Positions 1 to 7,898 of a DNA stretch of 64,000 nucleotides are shown here, piece by piece. Each line of letters begins with the position of its first letter. Positions within the stretch are counted from its first letter, which is position 1. This stretch comes from Corynebacterium breve. GTDB taxonomy: Bacteria > Actinomycetota > Actinomycetes > Mycobacteriales > Mycobacteriaceae. Under the pieces are notes generated by a model. It saw nothing but the letters and a program-made list of their open reading frames with translations, had not been told where the DNA came from and searched no databases. The DNA is taken from the NCBI RefSeq assembly GCF_030252165.1, contig NZ_CP126969.1, forward strand, positions 2,356,001-2,420,000, in the 5' to 3' direction. Position numbers and translations under genes: made by a program.

Positions 1-25
1 ACCTCAAAGAAACAAAGGTATTTTT

Positions 26-229
26 ATGACACAGGGTACTGTGAAATGGTTCAACGGCGACAAGGGCTTCGGCTTCATCGCTCCTAACGACGGAACCGAA
101 GACGTGTTCGTTCACTTCTCCGAAATCCAGGGTGGCGGTTACCGCAACCTGAAAGAAGGCCAGCAGGTCGAATTCGAGATCGGCGAAAGCGCCAAGGGCC
201 CACAGGCACAGCAGGTCCTAGCTATCTAA
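26..229 (+). CDS. cspA: Cold shock protein, CspA family
   Basis: A 67-residue single-domain cold shock protein. Family members bind single-stranded RNA and DNA in the cytoplasm and melt RNA structure. Both nucleic-acid-binding motifs are intact: RNP1 KGFGFI at residues 13-18 and RNP2 VFVHF at 27-31, and the length is exactly that of the family. The start follows a purine-rich AAAGG about 7 bases upstream and begins [10 protein letters not shown] as in other Csp proteins. The gene is monocistronic, closed by a strong terminator 25 bases downstream. Whether it is cold-induced cannot be read from the sequence. Confidence 0.97.
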   Translation: MTQGTVKWFNGDKGFGFIAPNDGTEDVFVHFSEIQGGGYRNLKEGQQVEFEIGESAKGPQAQQVLAI

Positions 230-251
230 GCTAACCCGCTACCAAGAACTA

Positions 252-282
252 ACCGCTACACCATTTGGTGTGGCGGTCTTTT
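252..282 (+). terminator. Rho-independent terminator after cspA
   Basis: ACCGC-T-ACACC, loop attt, GGTGT-G-GCGGT form a stem with one internal mismatch, followed by CTTTT. Its position just after the csp stop codon supports the call. Confidence 0.85.
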
Positions 283-772
283 CGTTCGACAGCGAAGGCG
301 ACTACTCGCAAGATACATTTCAAAGTACATTGCATTTTCGTTTCAATTCATTGCAGTGCAATATACATTGCAATGTACTTCCAGGACTCGCCGCGGGAGC
401 AGCTGCAAAAGCTCGCGAGCGAATCCATCGTGCAGTTCAACTCGGAGCAGTAGAAATCGAGTCCATTAATGGGAAAGATGCGGTTGCATGTGTCATTCCC
501 CCGCAGCCCTCAGACTTACGCCCGTTTCGTGTTGGAGAATTTGGCCCGGCCTTGACTCGGTCCGGAGAAGGGGACTACAAGCTCGGTGAACAGGAAGAAC
601 TGTACCTAGTTAGTCAACGCACACAACCAGGGATCATGACGAGCTTCTAGTTCGGACAAACGTCGTCGACCACAAAACGGGCTTCCCAACCGTTGCCGCG
701 CTCTATGCGATGGGCGTTCGTCCGCAACAGTTTCTTCCCCCTGGAAAACCAAGGCACCGTCGCAACAGATAA
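270..772 (+). pseudogene. Unrecognised coding remnant, apparently frameshifted
   Basis: I do not recognise this protein. One reading frame is open from 270 to 650 and looks protein-like only from about 395 (for example VEIESINGKDAVACVIPP), then stops in GIMTSF. A second frame continues the coding character (HDELLVRTNVVDHKTGFP, ending PGKPRHRRNR) to a TAA at 770-772. Adding one G to the AGGG at 629-632 joins the frames as QPGDHDELLVRTN. There is no convincing start codon or ribosome site, and the first 120 bases overlap the csp terminator and a palindrome cluster, so the 5' end is probably missing or elsewhere. A remote resemblance of the middle part to Phd/RelB-type antitoxins is too weak to claim. 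Confidence 0.35.
313..380. repeat. Cluster of TACATTGCA palindromes
   Basis: An AT-rich 70-base patch with repeated short palindromes: TACATTTCAAAG, TACATTGCA, ATTGCA-g-TGCAAT and the perfect 14-mer TACATTGCAATGTA. Its base composition differs sharply from the GC-rich surroundings. It could be a cluster of operator sites for an unknown regulator or a remnant of transferred DNA. Confidence 0.55.
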
Positions 773-804
773 GGATCCCTCAGATGGACGAATTGTTCGG
801 TGCT

Positions 805-1371
805 TCATTTGTCCGCAGGAGCAGAAATGTCAATCTTGACGTACTCGTTTGTGCTGATTCTGAACAAGACAGCATCGGAATTCACCGGGACGGCAATGAA
901 CGCGTGGCCTTCGACGGACTTTCCAGGAAACTCTTTCATGAGTTGAACAATGTTTTCCCCGCCCTGGCAATCAATCGATTCAACCGCCGGCCCAAGTTGT
1001 CCTGCAGTTGACTCCATCCAAGGGTTCGAATCAAAAGGGGAGACGAATGTCGAGTCTGCGGACTGGGGCATCGTGGCATTCAAGTGCAAAGAGACGAACC
1101 GGGGCGCTGCTATACCGTCCGGAGTCACGCATCGCGCATTGGGATCAATATCGACAAGCCGAACCGTCATGCATGTGTTGTCATCCGTCTCAGAACAGGG
1201 CACCTCGATGAGGTCGCCCTTCTTGTACAGCTTTTCGGCGATCGTGGGTGCAGAGGACGTGGTGCTCGGTGTCGTCAGCTCAGGCTGGATATGAAACGAC
1301 TTTGCAGGCGTACACGCATACAGCCCCGCTGAAAGAAGTACGGCCGTAGCGAGGGACAGCAGACGTTTCAT
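805..1371 (-). CDS. Predicted secreted lipoprotein
   Basis: A 188-residue protein with a lysine/arginine start (MKR), a hydrophobic core and a lipobox LYAC with the lipid-acceptor cysteine at residue 20, so it should be a membrane-anchored lipoprotein on the outer face of the cytoplasmic membrane. A Thr/Ser/Pro-rich linker (about 30-45) is followed by a compact domain with four cysteines (VPCSETDDNTC, ARC, IDC) that may form disulfides. The style recalls actinobacterial lipoproteins with an immunoglobulin-like DUF4352-type domain, but I cannot name the family. It is transcribed away from cspA; the plus-strand reading over the same bases is a shadow. Confidence 0.8.
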   Translation of the reverse strand: MKRLLSLATAVLLSAGLYACTPAKSFHIQPELTTPSTTSSAPTIAEKLYKKGDLIEVPCSETDDNTCMTVRLVDIDPNARCVTPDGIAAPRFVSLHLNATMPQSADSTFVSPFDSNPWMESTAGQLGPAVESIDCQGGENIVQLMKEFPGKSVEGHAFIAVPVNSDAVLFRISTNEYVKIDISAPADK

Positions 1372-1460
1372 GACAAGCTTTCTACAGGAAAATATTTACT
1401 ACTTAACGCGTCAACCTATAATCTAGTCGAGTTGGTGTCCCGAGACTCGTCGATAAGCAA

Positions 1461-1661
1461 TTATTTTTCAAAGACGATGATAAGCCCGTCGGTTCCGCCT
1501 GGTCCAATCCGCCCTTTGACACTGGCGGAGGTCATTGATTTGTACTTCCAGCCGTCCTTGGCGTGATCGTTGAGGATCTTTTCCAGTTTTTTCGCGTTGA
1601 TTTTGTCGCCGACTAGGCCCTCGCGCACTTCGACGACTTTGTATTCTGGGTGATTGTCCAT
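1461..1661 (-). CDS. DUF4177-type small protein
   Basis: A 66-residue protein: YKVVEVRE strand, then KLEKILNDHAKDGWKYKSM, then GTDGLIIVFEK. The pattern LEKxLNxxAxxGWxxxS followed by a strand ending in a phenylalanine is that of DUF4177, a small widespread fold of unknown function. The length fits. It lies between the lipoprotein and another small gene on the same strand, with about 70-90 bases on either side, so it is probably its own transcription unit. A copy of the GTCGTCGAYAAGC word (1447-1458) lies just past its stop. Confidence 0.8.
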   Translation of the reverse strand: MDNHPEYKVVEVREGLVGDKINAKKLEKILNDHAKDGWKYKSMTSASVKGRIGPGGTDGLIIVFEK

Positions 1662-1731
1662 GCATCCCAGGATACCTCGCGGCGTTGGTTCGGACTGGCT
1701 GCGAAATCTATTGAGTCGCGTTCAGTAAGCC

Positions 1732-2076
1732 CTAGATCGAGTCGCGGGGGAGCTGCTCCCAGGTGAGATCTAGCCCAAGGGGCTCGAGAATTTCAAAGGC
1801 CTCGGTTGTACCGGCGGCGATCCCGTCGGCAACGTGCTGACCGCCCGAGGTGATGTCGACGATGACCTTGGTTTCATTCCACTGGATTTCTTTGACCATC
1901 CATCCGTCGCGGCCGCGTACGCGGAGATCATCCATCGGGAGATCGTCGAACCAGGTCATCACGCCTTGGCGCGCGCTATCTCCAGTGACGGTCATGCGCA
2001 CTGTGGCCGATGAGCCGTCATTACCCGGAGCGTCAGTTGCTAGCCAGGCGTAGTCCACTTCATAGGGCTTGGTCAT
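1732..2076 (-). CDS. Conserved hypothetical protein
   Basis: A 114-residue soluble protein without signal peptide or membrane segment, rich in acidic residues and tryptophan (DYAWLATDAPGNDG, WFDDLPMDDL, IQWNETKVIVDI, LTWEQLPRD). I do not recognise a family. The predicted beta-rich alternation in the first 90 residues and the intact frame with normal codon usage support a real gene. It is divergent from the DUF454 gene that starts at 2151. Confidence 0.65.
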   Translation of the reverse strand: MTKPYEVDYAWLATDAPGNDGSSATVRMTVTGDSARQGVMTWFDDLPMDDLRVRGRDGWMVKEIQWNETKVIVDITSGGQHVADGIAAGTTEAFEILEPLGLDLTWEQLPRDSI

Positions 2077-2137
2077 GGCCCCTACGATAATCGTCCGGCG
2101 CTAAGGCTGCGACCGGCGTTGGCTCAAACTTTAGTTG

Positions 2138-2151
2138 TATAGTGGCGGGTA
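2138..2151 (+). promoter_or_regulatory. -10 element of a leaderless promoter
   Basis: TATAGT at 2138-2143 ends 7 bases before the ATG at 2151 and no Shine-Dalgarno site precedes that ATG, so transcription should start at or next to the start codon. Confidence 0.5.
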
Positions 2152-2555
2152 TGTTGCGACCGTTCCTGATTGCCGTGGGCATCCTCTCGCTGGCCCTCGG
2201 CGCATTGGGGATTGTGTTGCCGATCCTGCCGACCACGCCGTTTCTGCTGCTGAGTACCTATTGCTTTGCCCGCAGCTCCACGCGGCTTCACACATATCTG
2301 GTGAACCATCGTGTGTTCGGTACGTACATCGCCAACTACTACAACGGCACCATGACTCTGGGGCACAAAGTGCGCACGCTGGCATTGCTGTGGGTGGGCA
2401 TTCTGGTTTCGGCGTGGCTGATCGGGAAGACCATCACGTGGATCATCCTGCCGCTTATCGCCGTGGGGGTCACGATTCACATTGTCACCCTGGCACCGCG
2501 GCCACAGAAGACTCCGGTAGTGGTGGGTGCCGTGGAGGATGACGCGCTGAGGTGA
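2151..2555 (+). CDS. DUF454 (YbaN-type) inner membrane protein
   Basis: A 134-residue membrane protein. It has the DUF454 signature: a first helix running into GALGIVLPILPTTPFLLLS, the segment CFARSSTRLHTYL and the HRVFGTYI region, followed by two more membrane helices (about 75-110). The function of the family is unknown. The ATG at 2151 was preferred to a GTG at 2142 because of the -10 box 7 bases upstream. It converges on the acyl-CoA dehydrogenase gene, with one GTCGTCGAYAAGC word (2604-2615) in the gap. Confidence 0.85.
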   Translation: MLRPFLIAVGILSLALGALGIVLPILPTTPFLLLSTYCFARSSTRLHTYLVNHRVFGTYIANYYNGTMTLGHKVRTLALLWVGILVSAWLIGKTITWIILPLIAVGVTIHIVTLAPRPQKTPVVVGAVEDDALR

Positions 2556-2621
2556 ACCATTCCTGGAGACAGTTGACCCCGGGGGATAGACCAGCCCAGG
2601 TGGTCGTCGATAAGCGGATAG

Positions 2622-4523
2622 CTATGGGCGCTCGGCGATCTTCGAGTTCAGCCACTCCTCGGGAACACCCAGGCCTTCGACGATGTCCTCGACGTTGTCG
2701 GTGAGCTCCTTGCTCAATCGCTCCACGATGGCGGTGAGCGTGCGGGAGCGGGCGCCATCGAACTGGCCGCGCTCCAGGAACCATGCGCGGTGCCCGCGGA
2801 TGGTGGTGAGCGCGTAGAGGTCGCAAAGCTTGATCAACAGGTCGCGGGCGGGGCCTTCGGGGGTTTCGCTGATGCCGTCGATGAACGCCTCGAGGACGAT
2901 GCGGTCCATGTGCGCCTTCGCTGCGGCGATCAAGTGGTTCTGGCATGCGTTGAAGCCTTCGAATTGTTCCTCTTTAGGCAGTTTCAGCACGTCACGCATG
3001 CGCATGCCTAGAGCTTCGACGATGCGTTTTTCACGAAACTCCAGCATTTCCACCTGCCAGCCGCGAGCAAGCAGTACCTCGTCGCCCTTTTTGCGTTGTG
3101 CCAGCGTGATCAGGCGATCGATGGTGGACGGGGCGGTGGTACGTTCAATGAGGCGATTGCCGACGAGTGATGCAGAACGGCGTGCAGCTTCCAACATATC
3201 TAAGTCTTTCCAGCTCGATTGAAACTCGGCGAGCAGCGCGCGACCGACCAATTGGAAAAGCACGGTGTTGTCGCCTTCGAAGGTGGCGAAGACGTCGGCA
3301 TCCCCACGCAATGTGGTCAGACCGTTTTCGGACATGTAACCATATCCGCCGCAGGCTTCGCGACACATCTGCAGGGTGTCGTTGGCCCAGCGGGTTTGCA
3401 CGGCCTTGAGTCCGGCGGCGCGGGACTCGAGCTCGCGGGTGGTTTTCTCGTCGGCACCGTCGCGGACTTCCTGGAAGTGCCTGGTGAGACGGTTTTGGGC
3501 AAATCCGAAGGCGTAGGCCTGGGCAAGCGCCGGCATGAGCTTCTTTTGGTGCGCCTGGTACTCCATGATGGTCACTGGTTCGCCGGTGGTTTTAGAGAAT
3601 TGAGTTCGACTCAATGCGTGGCGTGCGGCAATGGTAAGTCCTCGTCGTGCCGCGGACGATGCTGCTCCGCCGACGGAAATGCGACCGCGGACCAAGGTGG
3701 ACAAGGTGGTGTAGAAACGCTTGCCGGGGTGCTCAATCGGGGAGTGGTAGTTGCCGTCGTCGTCAACTGTGCCATAGCGGTTCAGCAAGTTTCCGCGCGG
3801 AACACGCACGTGATCAAAGGCGATTGTTCCGTTATCCACGCCCAGCAAGCCGCCCTTCAAGCCGTGATCGCCCAGAGTGACGCCAGCGAGTGCGTTGCCG
3901 GACTCGTCGCGAATGGGCACGATGATGCAGTGCACACCGTGGTCTTCGCCGCCGACCATGAGTTTGCCGAAGATCGCAGCCAACTGGCCGTGCTCGGCGG
4001 CGTTGCCGATATATGCCTTGCGGGCATCCTCGTTGGGGGTGTGGATTTCGAACTCGTCTGCGTCGGGGATGTAGGTGATCGTGGTTTCTAGACTCTGTAC
4101 ATCGGAGCCACGTCCTAGCTCGGTCATGCCGTAGCAGCCGGGGACCTCCATGTTGAGCACACCGGGCATCCACTTCTGTTTCTGTTCGTCGTTACCTAGA
4201 TTCATGATGGCACCGCCGAACAGGCCCTGTTGCACGCCACTTTTCACGGTGAGGGAGAGGTCGCCCATTGCGAGTACCTCAAAGGCGGCGATGGAGTAGG
4301 ACAATGGTTGGTCGTCGCCAAAGCCTTCTGGGATGCCTACCTTGCTGTAGCCAATTTCGGAAAGCTTGTACAGGCTATCGAGCGCCCACTGGCGAGCTTC
4401 CGCCATCGTTTGATCGTGGGGGCGGACAACGATATCCGGGGTCAATGCCGTGCGGAAGTGTTGCTTGATCTGGTGGTACTCGCCGTCGAGGGCGTTGCGC
4501 AGGGCTGGTCCGTGCATAGACAT
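2622..4523 (-). CDS. fadE5: Acyl-CoA dehydrogenase, FadE5-like
   Basis: A 633-residue flavoprotein that should oxidise acyl-CoA to trans-2-enoyl-CoA, the first step of beta-oxidation. The ACAD motif YGMTELGRGSD lies at about 131-141, followed by the middle beta-domain and the C-terminal helical domain with GGYGYM-type sequence. It is longer than typical acyl-CoA dehydrogenases (about 390 residues) and matches the long FadE5/acyl-CoA-oxidase-like subgroup. Its neighbours (thiolase, FabG4-like reductase and MaoC dehydratase, divergently transcribed) are the same partners as around mycobacterial fadE5. It is downstream of the TetR gene with a 22-base gap, so the two are probably one transcript. 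Family call is firm; the fadE5 assignment rests on context and length. Confidence 0.88.
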   Translation of the reverse strand: MSMHGPALRNALDGEYHQIKQHFRTALTPDIVVRPHDQTMAEARQWALDSLYKLSEIGYSKVGIPEGFGDDQPLSYSIAAFEVLAMGDLSLTVKSGVQQGLFGGAIMNLGNDEQKQKWMPGVLNMEVPGCYGMTELGRGSDVQSLETTITYIPDADEFEIHTPNEDARKAYIGNAAEHGQLAAIFGKLMVGGEDHGVHCIIVPIRDESGNALAGVTLGDHGLKGGLLGVDNGTIAFDHVRVPRGNLLNRYGTVDDDGNYHSPIEHPGKRFYTTLSTLVRGRISVGGAASSAARRGLTIAARHALSRTQFSKTTGEPVTIMEYQAHQKKLMPALAQAYAFGFAQNRLTRHFQEVRDGADEKTTRELESRAAGLKAVQTRWANDTLQMCREACGGYGYMSENGLTTLRGDADVFATFEGDNTVLFQLVGRALLAEFQSSWKDLDMLEAARRSASLVGNRLIERTTAPSTIDRLITLAQRKKGDEVLLARGWQVEMLEFREKRIVEALGMRMRDVLKLPKEEQFEGFNACQNHLIAAAKAHMDRIVLEAFIDGISETPEGPARDLLIKLCDLYALTTIRGHRAWFLERGQFDGARSRTLTAIVERLSKELTDNVEDIVEGLGVPEEWLNSKIAERP

Positions 4524-4545
4524 GGTGGTCTCCTTGTTCGTGGTT

Positions 4546-5172
4546 CTAAGTTTTCCGTTGAGAGTGTTGGGACAGGTATGGGGTGAAAATCTCGTTCAGC
4601 GTGGAAATGATGTCCTCCTTGGGTTTTCTGCGTCCGGTAACGATCCATCGATCAGTAGTCGCCCAGATCGCGCCGACGATGGCTTGAGCTGTGATGTCGG
4701 CACTGTCGTCGAAACCGTGCTGTTCCAAAAGTTGTGCGAGCCGTTCGGCGATCTGTGCCGTCAAGGTGACCACCGGGTCGCTGTCCGCAGTAGCGATGGC
4801 GGCATCGGGAGTGGTGGTGACAAAGGCGTAGATCTCGGGATCGCGATCGACCAAGGTCAGGTACGTGTCGGCGAGGTCGGTAACCAGCTGGGGAAGTGGT
4901 GTGCCCGGGCTCGGCTCCAGTGGCAGGTTGCGGTAGATGTAGTTGACCGTGCGGGCGACAACACCGGACCATAACCCGGCGCGATCGGTGAAATGCCGGT
5001 AGTAGACGGCCTTGGATGTGCCCGCTACCTCAGCGATTTCTTCCATGCGCACGCCGGCGCCGTACTTGCGAATGGCGCGCACGGTATCCGTAAGGAGCTG
5101 CTCCTTCTTCGCTTTGCGGTGTTTTTCCCAGCGAGTGGAGCGACCATCTTTGTGGGCTGCGGTACTTTTCAT
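4546..5172 (-). CDS. TetR/AcrR-family regulator of the fatty-acid genes
   Basis: A 208-residue TetR-type repressor with the N-terminal helix-turn-helix GTSKAVYYRHFTDRAGLW at about 51-68 and an all-helical ligand-binding C-terminal half. A basic N-terminal extension (about 20 residues) precedes the domain. It is encoded immediately upstream of the acyl-CoA dehydrogenase and divergently from the thiolase operon, so it most likely controls both, with acyl-CoA or a fatty acid as the likely effector (inference). A suitable operator lies in the intergenic region. Confidence 0.9.
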   Translation of the reverse strand: MKSTAAHKDGRSTRWEKHRKAKKEQLLTDTVRAIRKYGAGVRMEEIAEVAGTSKAVYYRHFTDRAGLWSGVVARTVNYIYRNLPLEPSPGTPLPQLVTDLADTYLTLVDRDPEIYAFVTTTPDAAIATADSDPVVTLTAQIAERLAQLLEQHGFDDSADITAQAIVGAIWATTDRWIVTGRRKPKEDIISTLNEIFTPYLSQHSQRKT

Positions 5173-5259
5173 GAAACTCAGGGTATCAGAAACTTTCGGT
5201 ATAGTGTAGTCTAGATCACATAAACCTTATGTAAACCCTCATTGCGAAAAGGAAACACC
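5173..5259. promoter_or_regulatory. Divergent promoter region with candidate TetR operator
   Basis: The 87 bases between the TetR gene and fadA hold an inverted repeat ACATAA-acc-TTATGT (5218-5232) and a TATAGT -10-like hexamer (5200-5205). The repeat is the right size and place for the TetR-type protein encoded next to it. Confidence 0.5.
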
Positions 5260-6510
5260 ATGTCAGACACCCTAAGGAACCCCGTGATCGTTGGGGGAAA
5301 CCGAACCCCCTTCGCTAAGTCCGGGACCGCATACGCCGCTGCGTCGACCCAGCAACTGCTCACAGCCGCACTTGACGGACTTGTTGCACGCTACGGACTC
5401 GCCGGCGAAAAAATCGACGAAGTCGCAGCCGGCGCGGTGATGAAGCATTCTAAAGACTTCAACCTCACCCGCGAATCCGTCCTAGGCACCGCGCTTGACC
5501 CTCACACCCCAGCCGTCGACCTGACCCAAGCCTGCGCAACCAGCTTGGAGGCAGTGATCTACCTTTCAAACAAGATCCGCCTCGGCCAGGCCACCACCGC
5601 AATCGCCGGGGGAGTGGACTCCACCTCCGACGCCCCCATCGCCGTGTCCGAAGGGCTGCGCAAGGTGCTGCTGCAGCTCAGCCGCGAACGCACCACGCAG
5701 GGCAAATTCAAGGCGCTGGCTAAGCTCCGCCCGCAACACCTGGTGCCTAGCCCGCCTTCGTCGGGCGAGCCACGCACCGGCAAGTCCATGGGTGCCTCGC
5801 AGGCCGTCACCACCGAGGCGTGGGGCATTAGCCGCGAGGCCCAGGACGAGGTCGCGTACAACAGCCATCAGCGCCTAGCCAAAGCCTGGGACAGTGGCTT
5901 CTTCGACGACCTAGTCACCCCTTTCAATGGCTTGACCAGGGATAACGTTCTTCGCCCGGAAACAACTCTGGAGAAGCTCGCCAGCCTCAAACCAGTCTTC
6001 GGCAACACCATGACCGCCGGTAACTCGACCGCACTGACCGACGGCGCTGCCACGGTTCTTCTCGCCGAAGAGGACACCGCCCGCGCCCGTGGCTGGCAGC
6101 CACTGGCTCGCTTCGTCGACGCGCAGGTCGCAGCGGTTGACTTCGTCGAAGGTAATCCGCGCACCGACGGCCTGCTCATGGCACCGGCCTACGCCATCCC
6201 TGAGCTGCTCGAACGCAACGGACTGACCCCGCAGGACTTTGAGATCTTCGAGTTCCACGAGGCCTTCGCCGGCACAGTCTTAAGTCACCTGAAGGCCCTC
6301 GAAGCGCAAGGCATCACCATCCCAACTGAACGCATCAACCCCGACGGCTCGTCGCTCGCCGCAGGTCACCCGTTCGCCGCCACCGGTGCACGTATCGTCG
6401 CAAGCCTGGCCAAGCGCCTGCACGAAAAAGGCCCAGGCACCCGCGGCATGGTGTCGATCTGTGCCGCAGGTGGGCAGGGAGTCGTCGCAATCTTGGAGGC
6501 AGTATCATGA
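5260..6510 (+). CDS. fadA2: Acetyl-CoA acyltransferase (thiolase)
   Basis: A 416-residue thiolase that cleaves 3-oxoacyl-CoA (or condenses acetyl-CoA). The nucleophile cysteine sits in QACATS (Cys92), the catalytic histidine in AAGHPFAATGAR and the second cysteine in SICAAGGQG about 15 residues from the end. The usual NEAFA motif is HEAFA here. Start ATG at 5260 has an AAAAGGAAA ribosome site. The stop overlaps the ATG of the reductase gene by four bases (ATGA), so translation is coupled. The order fadA-fabG4-htdX matches the mycobacterial module. Confidence 0.93.
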   Translation: MSDTLRNPVIVGGNRTPFAKSGTAYAAASTQQLLTAALDGLVARYGLAGEKIDEVAAGAVMKHSKDFNLTRESVLGTALDPHTPAVDLTQACATSLEAVIYLSNKIRLGQATTAIAGGVDSTSDAPIAVSEGLRKVLLQLSRERTTQGKFKALAKLRPQHLVPSPPSSGEPRTGKSMGASQAVTTEAWGISREAQDEVAYNSHQRLAKAWDSGFFDDLVTPFNGLTRDNVLRPETTLEKLASLKPVFGNTMTAGNSTALTDGAATVLLAEEDTARARGWQPLARFVDAQVAAVDFVEGNPRTDGLLMAPAYAIPELLERNGLTPQDFEIFEFHEAFAGTVLSHLKALEAQGITIPTERINPDGSSLAAGHPFAATGARIVASLAKRLHEKGPGTRGMVSICAAGGQGVVAILEAVS

Positions 6511-7892
6511 ACATCCTCGAATCCATCCTGACCTCGGGCCCCGGCCGCCTAGCCACCAAGCAGCTGGGACTCAAAGAACCACCGAAACTACGTCGCGGCG
6601 ATGTCCTGCCCGCCGGCAAGATCGTGCTCGCCGCCGGCTCGTCGACACTTGCGCAGCGCACACTCCAACACGTCGGTCTATCCGGCATCGCCCCGCTTCT
6701 CGACGATCCCTCCACCCGCACCGTCGACGACAAGGGCAAGCAACGAGTCATTTCTTATGACAACAACCCCGGCGCGATCGTCATCGATGCCACCGATATG
6801 ACCCGCCTCGACGACCTGGAAAAGATCCGCGCCGTGCTGCGTCCCGGCATGCGTGACTTGGAGAAATCCGGCCGCGTCATCCTTGTTGGCCCACACCCGG
6901 CGGATGCTGTGGATCATGAGGCGCGCGCCGTCGCTGAGGCTCTCGATGGGCTCATGCGAACCGTAGCCAAGGAACTCCGCGCTGGCTCCACAGCCAATCT
7001 CATCCGTGTTCGCCCGGATGTTGCGCCTGTCGATCTGGCTTCCACCATGAACTTCCTGATCAGCGGACGCTCCGCGTTTGTCTCCGGTCAGACGTGGGTC
7101 GTCGGGCCTGCGGCGGTTGACATTGCCGATGAGTCCCGGCCTTTCGAGGATCGCGTGGTCGTCGTCACCGGCGCCGCCCGCGGGATCGGGGAGGCCATCG
7201 CGCGTACCTTCGCCCACGACGGCGCGACGGTTGTCGTCGTTGACCTGCCCGCGGCAGGGGAGTCGTTGGCGCGGGTCGCCGTGGAGATCGGTGGATCCGC
7301 GCTCCAACTGGACATCACGTCTCCGGGTGCCGCGGCGACGATCACCAAACATATCCGGTCCGTCCACGGCGACGGCGCCAACCTGTGGGCCATCATCCAC
7401 AATGCAGGCATCACCCGCGACAAAATGCTCGCCAACCTGGATGAAGTGATGTGGAAGCAAGTCATCGACATCAACCTCAAGGCCGAAATGGCCATCAACG
7501 AGGATCTTCTGACAGGCGATCTTGCCGGCGGGTTTAACGGCGGGGGCCGAATCATCGGCGTGTCGTCGACAAGCGGAATTGCCGGAAACAAAGGACAAAC
7601 CAACTACGCCGCGAGTAAAGCAGGTGTGATCGGCTACACCGAATCGCTTGCCGACGAACTCGCGGGTCACGGGATCACGGCCAACGCTGTCGCGCCCGGA
7701 TTCATCGAGACTGACATGACCGCCGAGATCCCATACATCAACCGCGAGATCTTCCGACGCGTCAATAGCCTGAGCCAGGGTGGCCGCCCTGTCGACGTCG
7801 CCGAAACCATCGCGTACCTTGCGCGACCGGCTTCGGGTGGTGTCACCGGACAAACCATCCGGGTGTGCGGACAAAACCTGGTGGGGAAGTAG
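6507..7892 (+). CDS. fabG4: High-molecular-weight 3-oxoacyl reductase, FabG4-like
   Basis: A 461-residue short-chain dehydrogenase with a degenerate N-terminal Rossmann-like domain (about 1-215) and a complete C-terminal SDR domain: TGAARGIGEAIA nucleotide-binding loop, NAG motif (HNAGITRD), catalytic serine in GVSSTSG and YAASK. This two-domain layout is the mark of the long FabG4 type, which uses NAD(H) and acts on 3-oxoacyl-CoA. It is coupled to fadA by a 4-base overlap and followed after 6 bases by the dehydratase. One GTCGTCGACAAGC word (7563-7574) encodes SSTS inside the catalytic-serine loop. Confidence 0.9.
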   Translation: MNILESILTSGPGRLATKQLGLKEPPKLRRGDVLPAGKIVLAAGSSTLAQRTLQHVGLSGIAPLLDDPSTRTVDDKGKQRVISYDNNPGAIVIDATDMTRLDDLEKIRAVLRPGMRDLEKSGRVILVGPHPADAVDHEARAVAEALDGLMRTVAKELRAGSTANLIRVRPDVAPVDLASTMNFLISGRSAFVSGQTWVVGPAAVDIADESRPFEDRVVVVTGAARGIGEAIARTFAHDGATVVVVDLPAAGESLARVAVEIGGSALQLDITSPGAAATITKHIRSVHGDGANLWAIIHNAGITRDKMLANLDEVMWKQVIDINLKAEMAINEDLLTGDLAGGFNGGGRIIGVSSTSGIAGNKGQTNYAASKAGVIGYTESLADELAGHGITANAVAPGFIETDMTAEIPYINREIFRRVNSLSQGGRPVDVAETIAYLARPASGGVTGQTIRVCGQNLVGK

Positions 7893-7898
7893 GATGCT

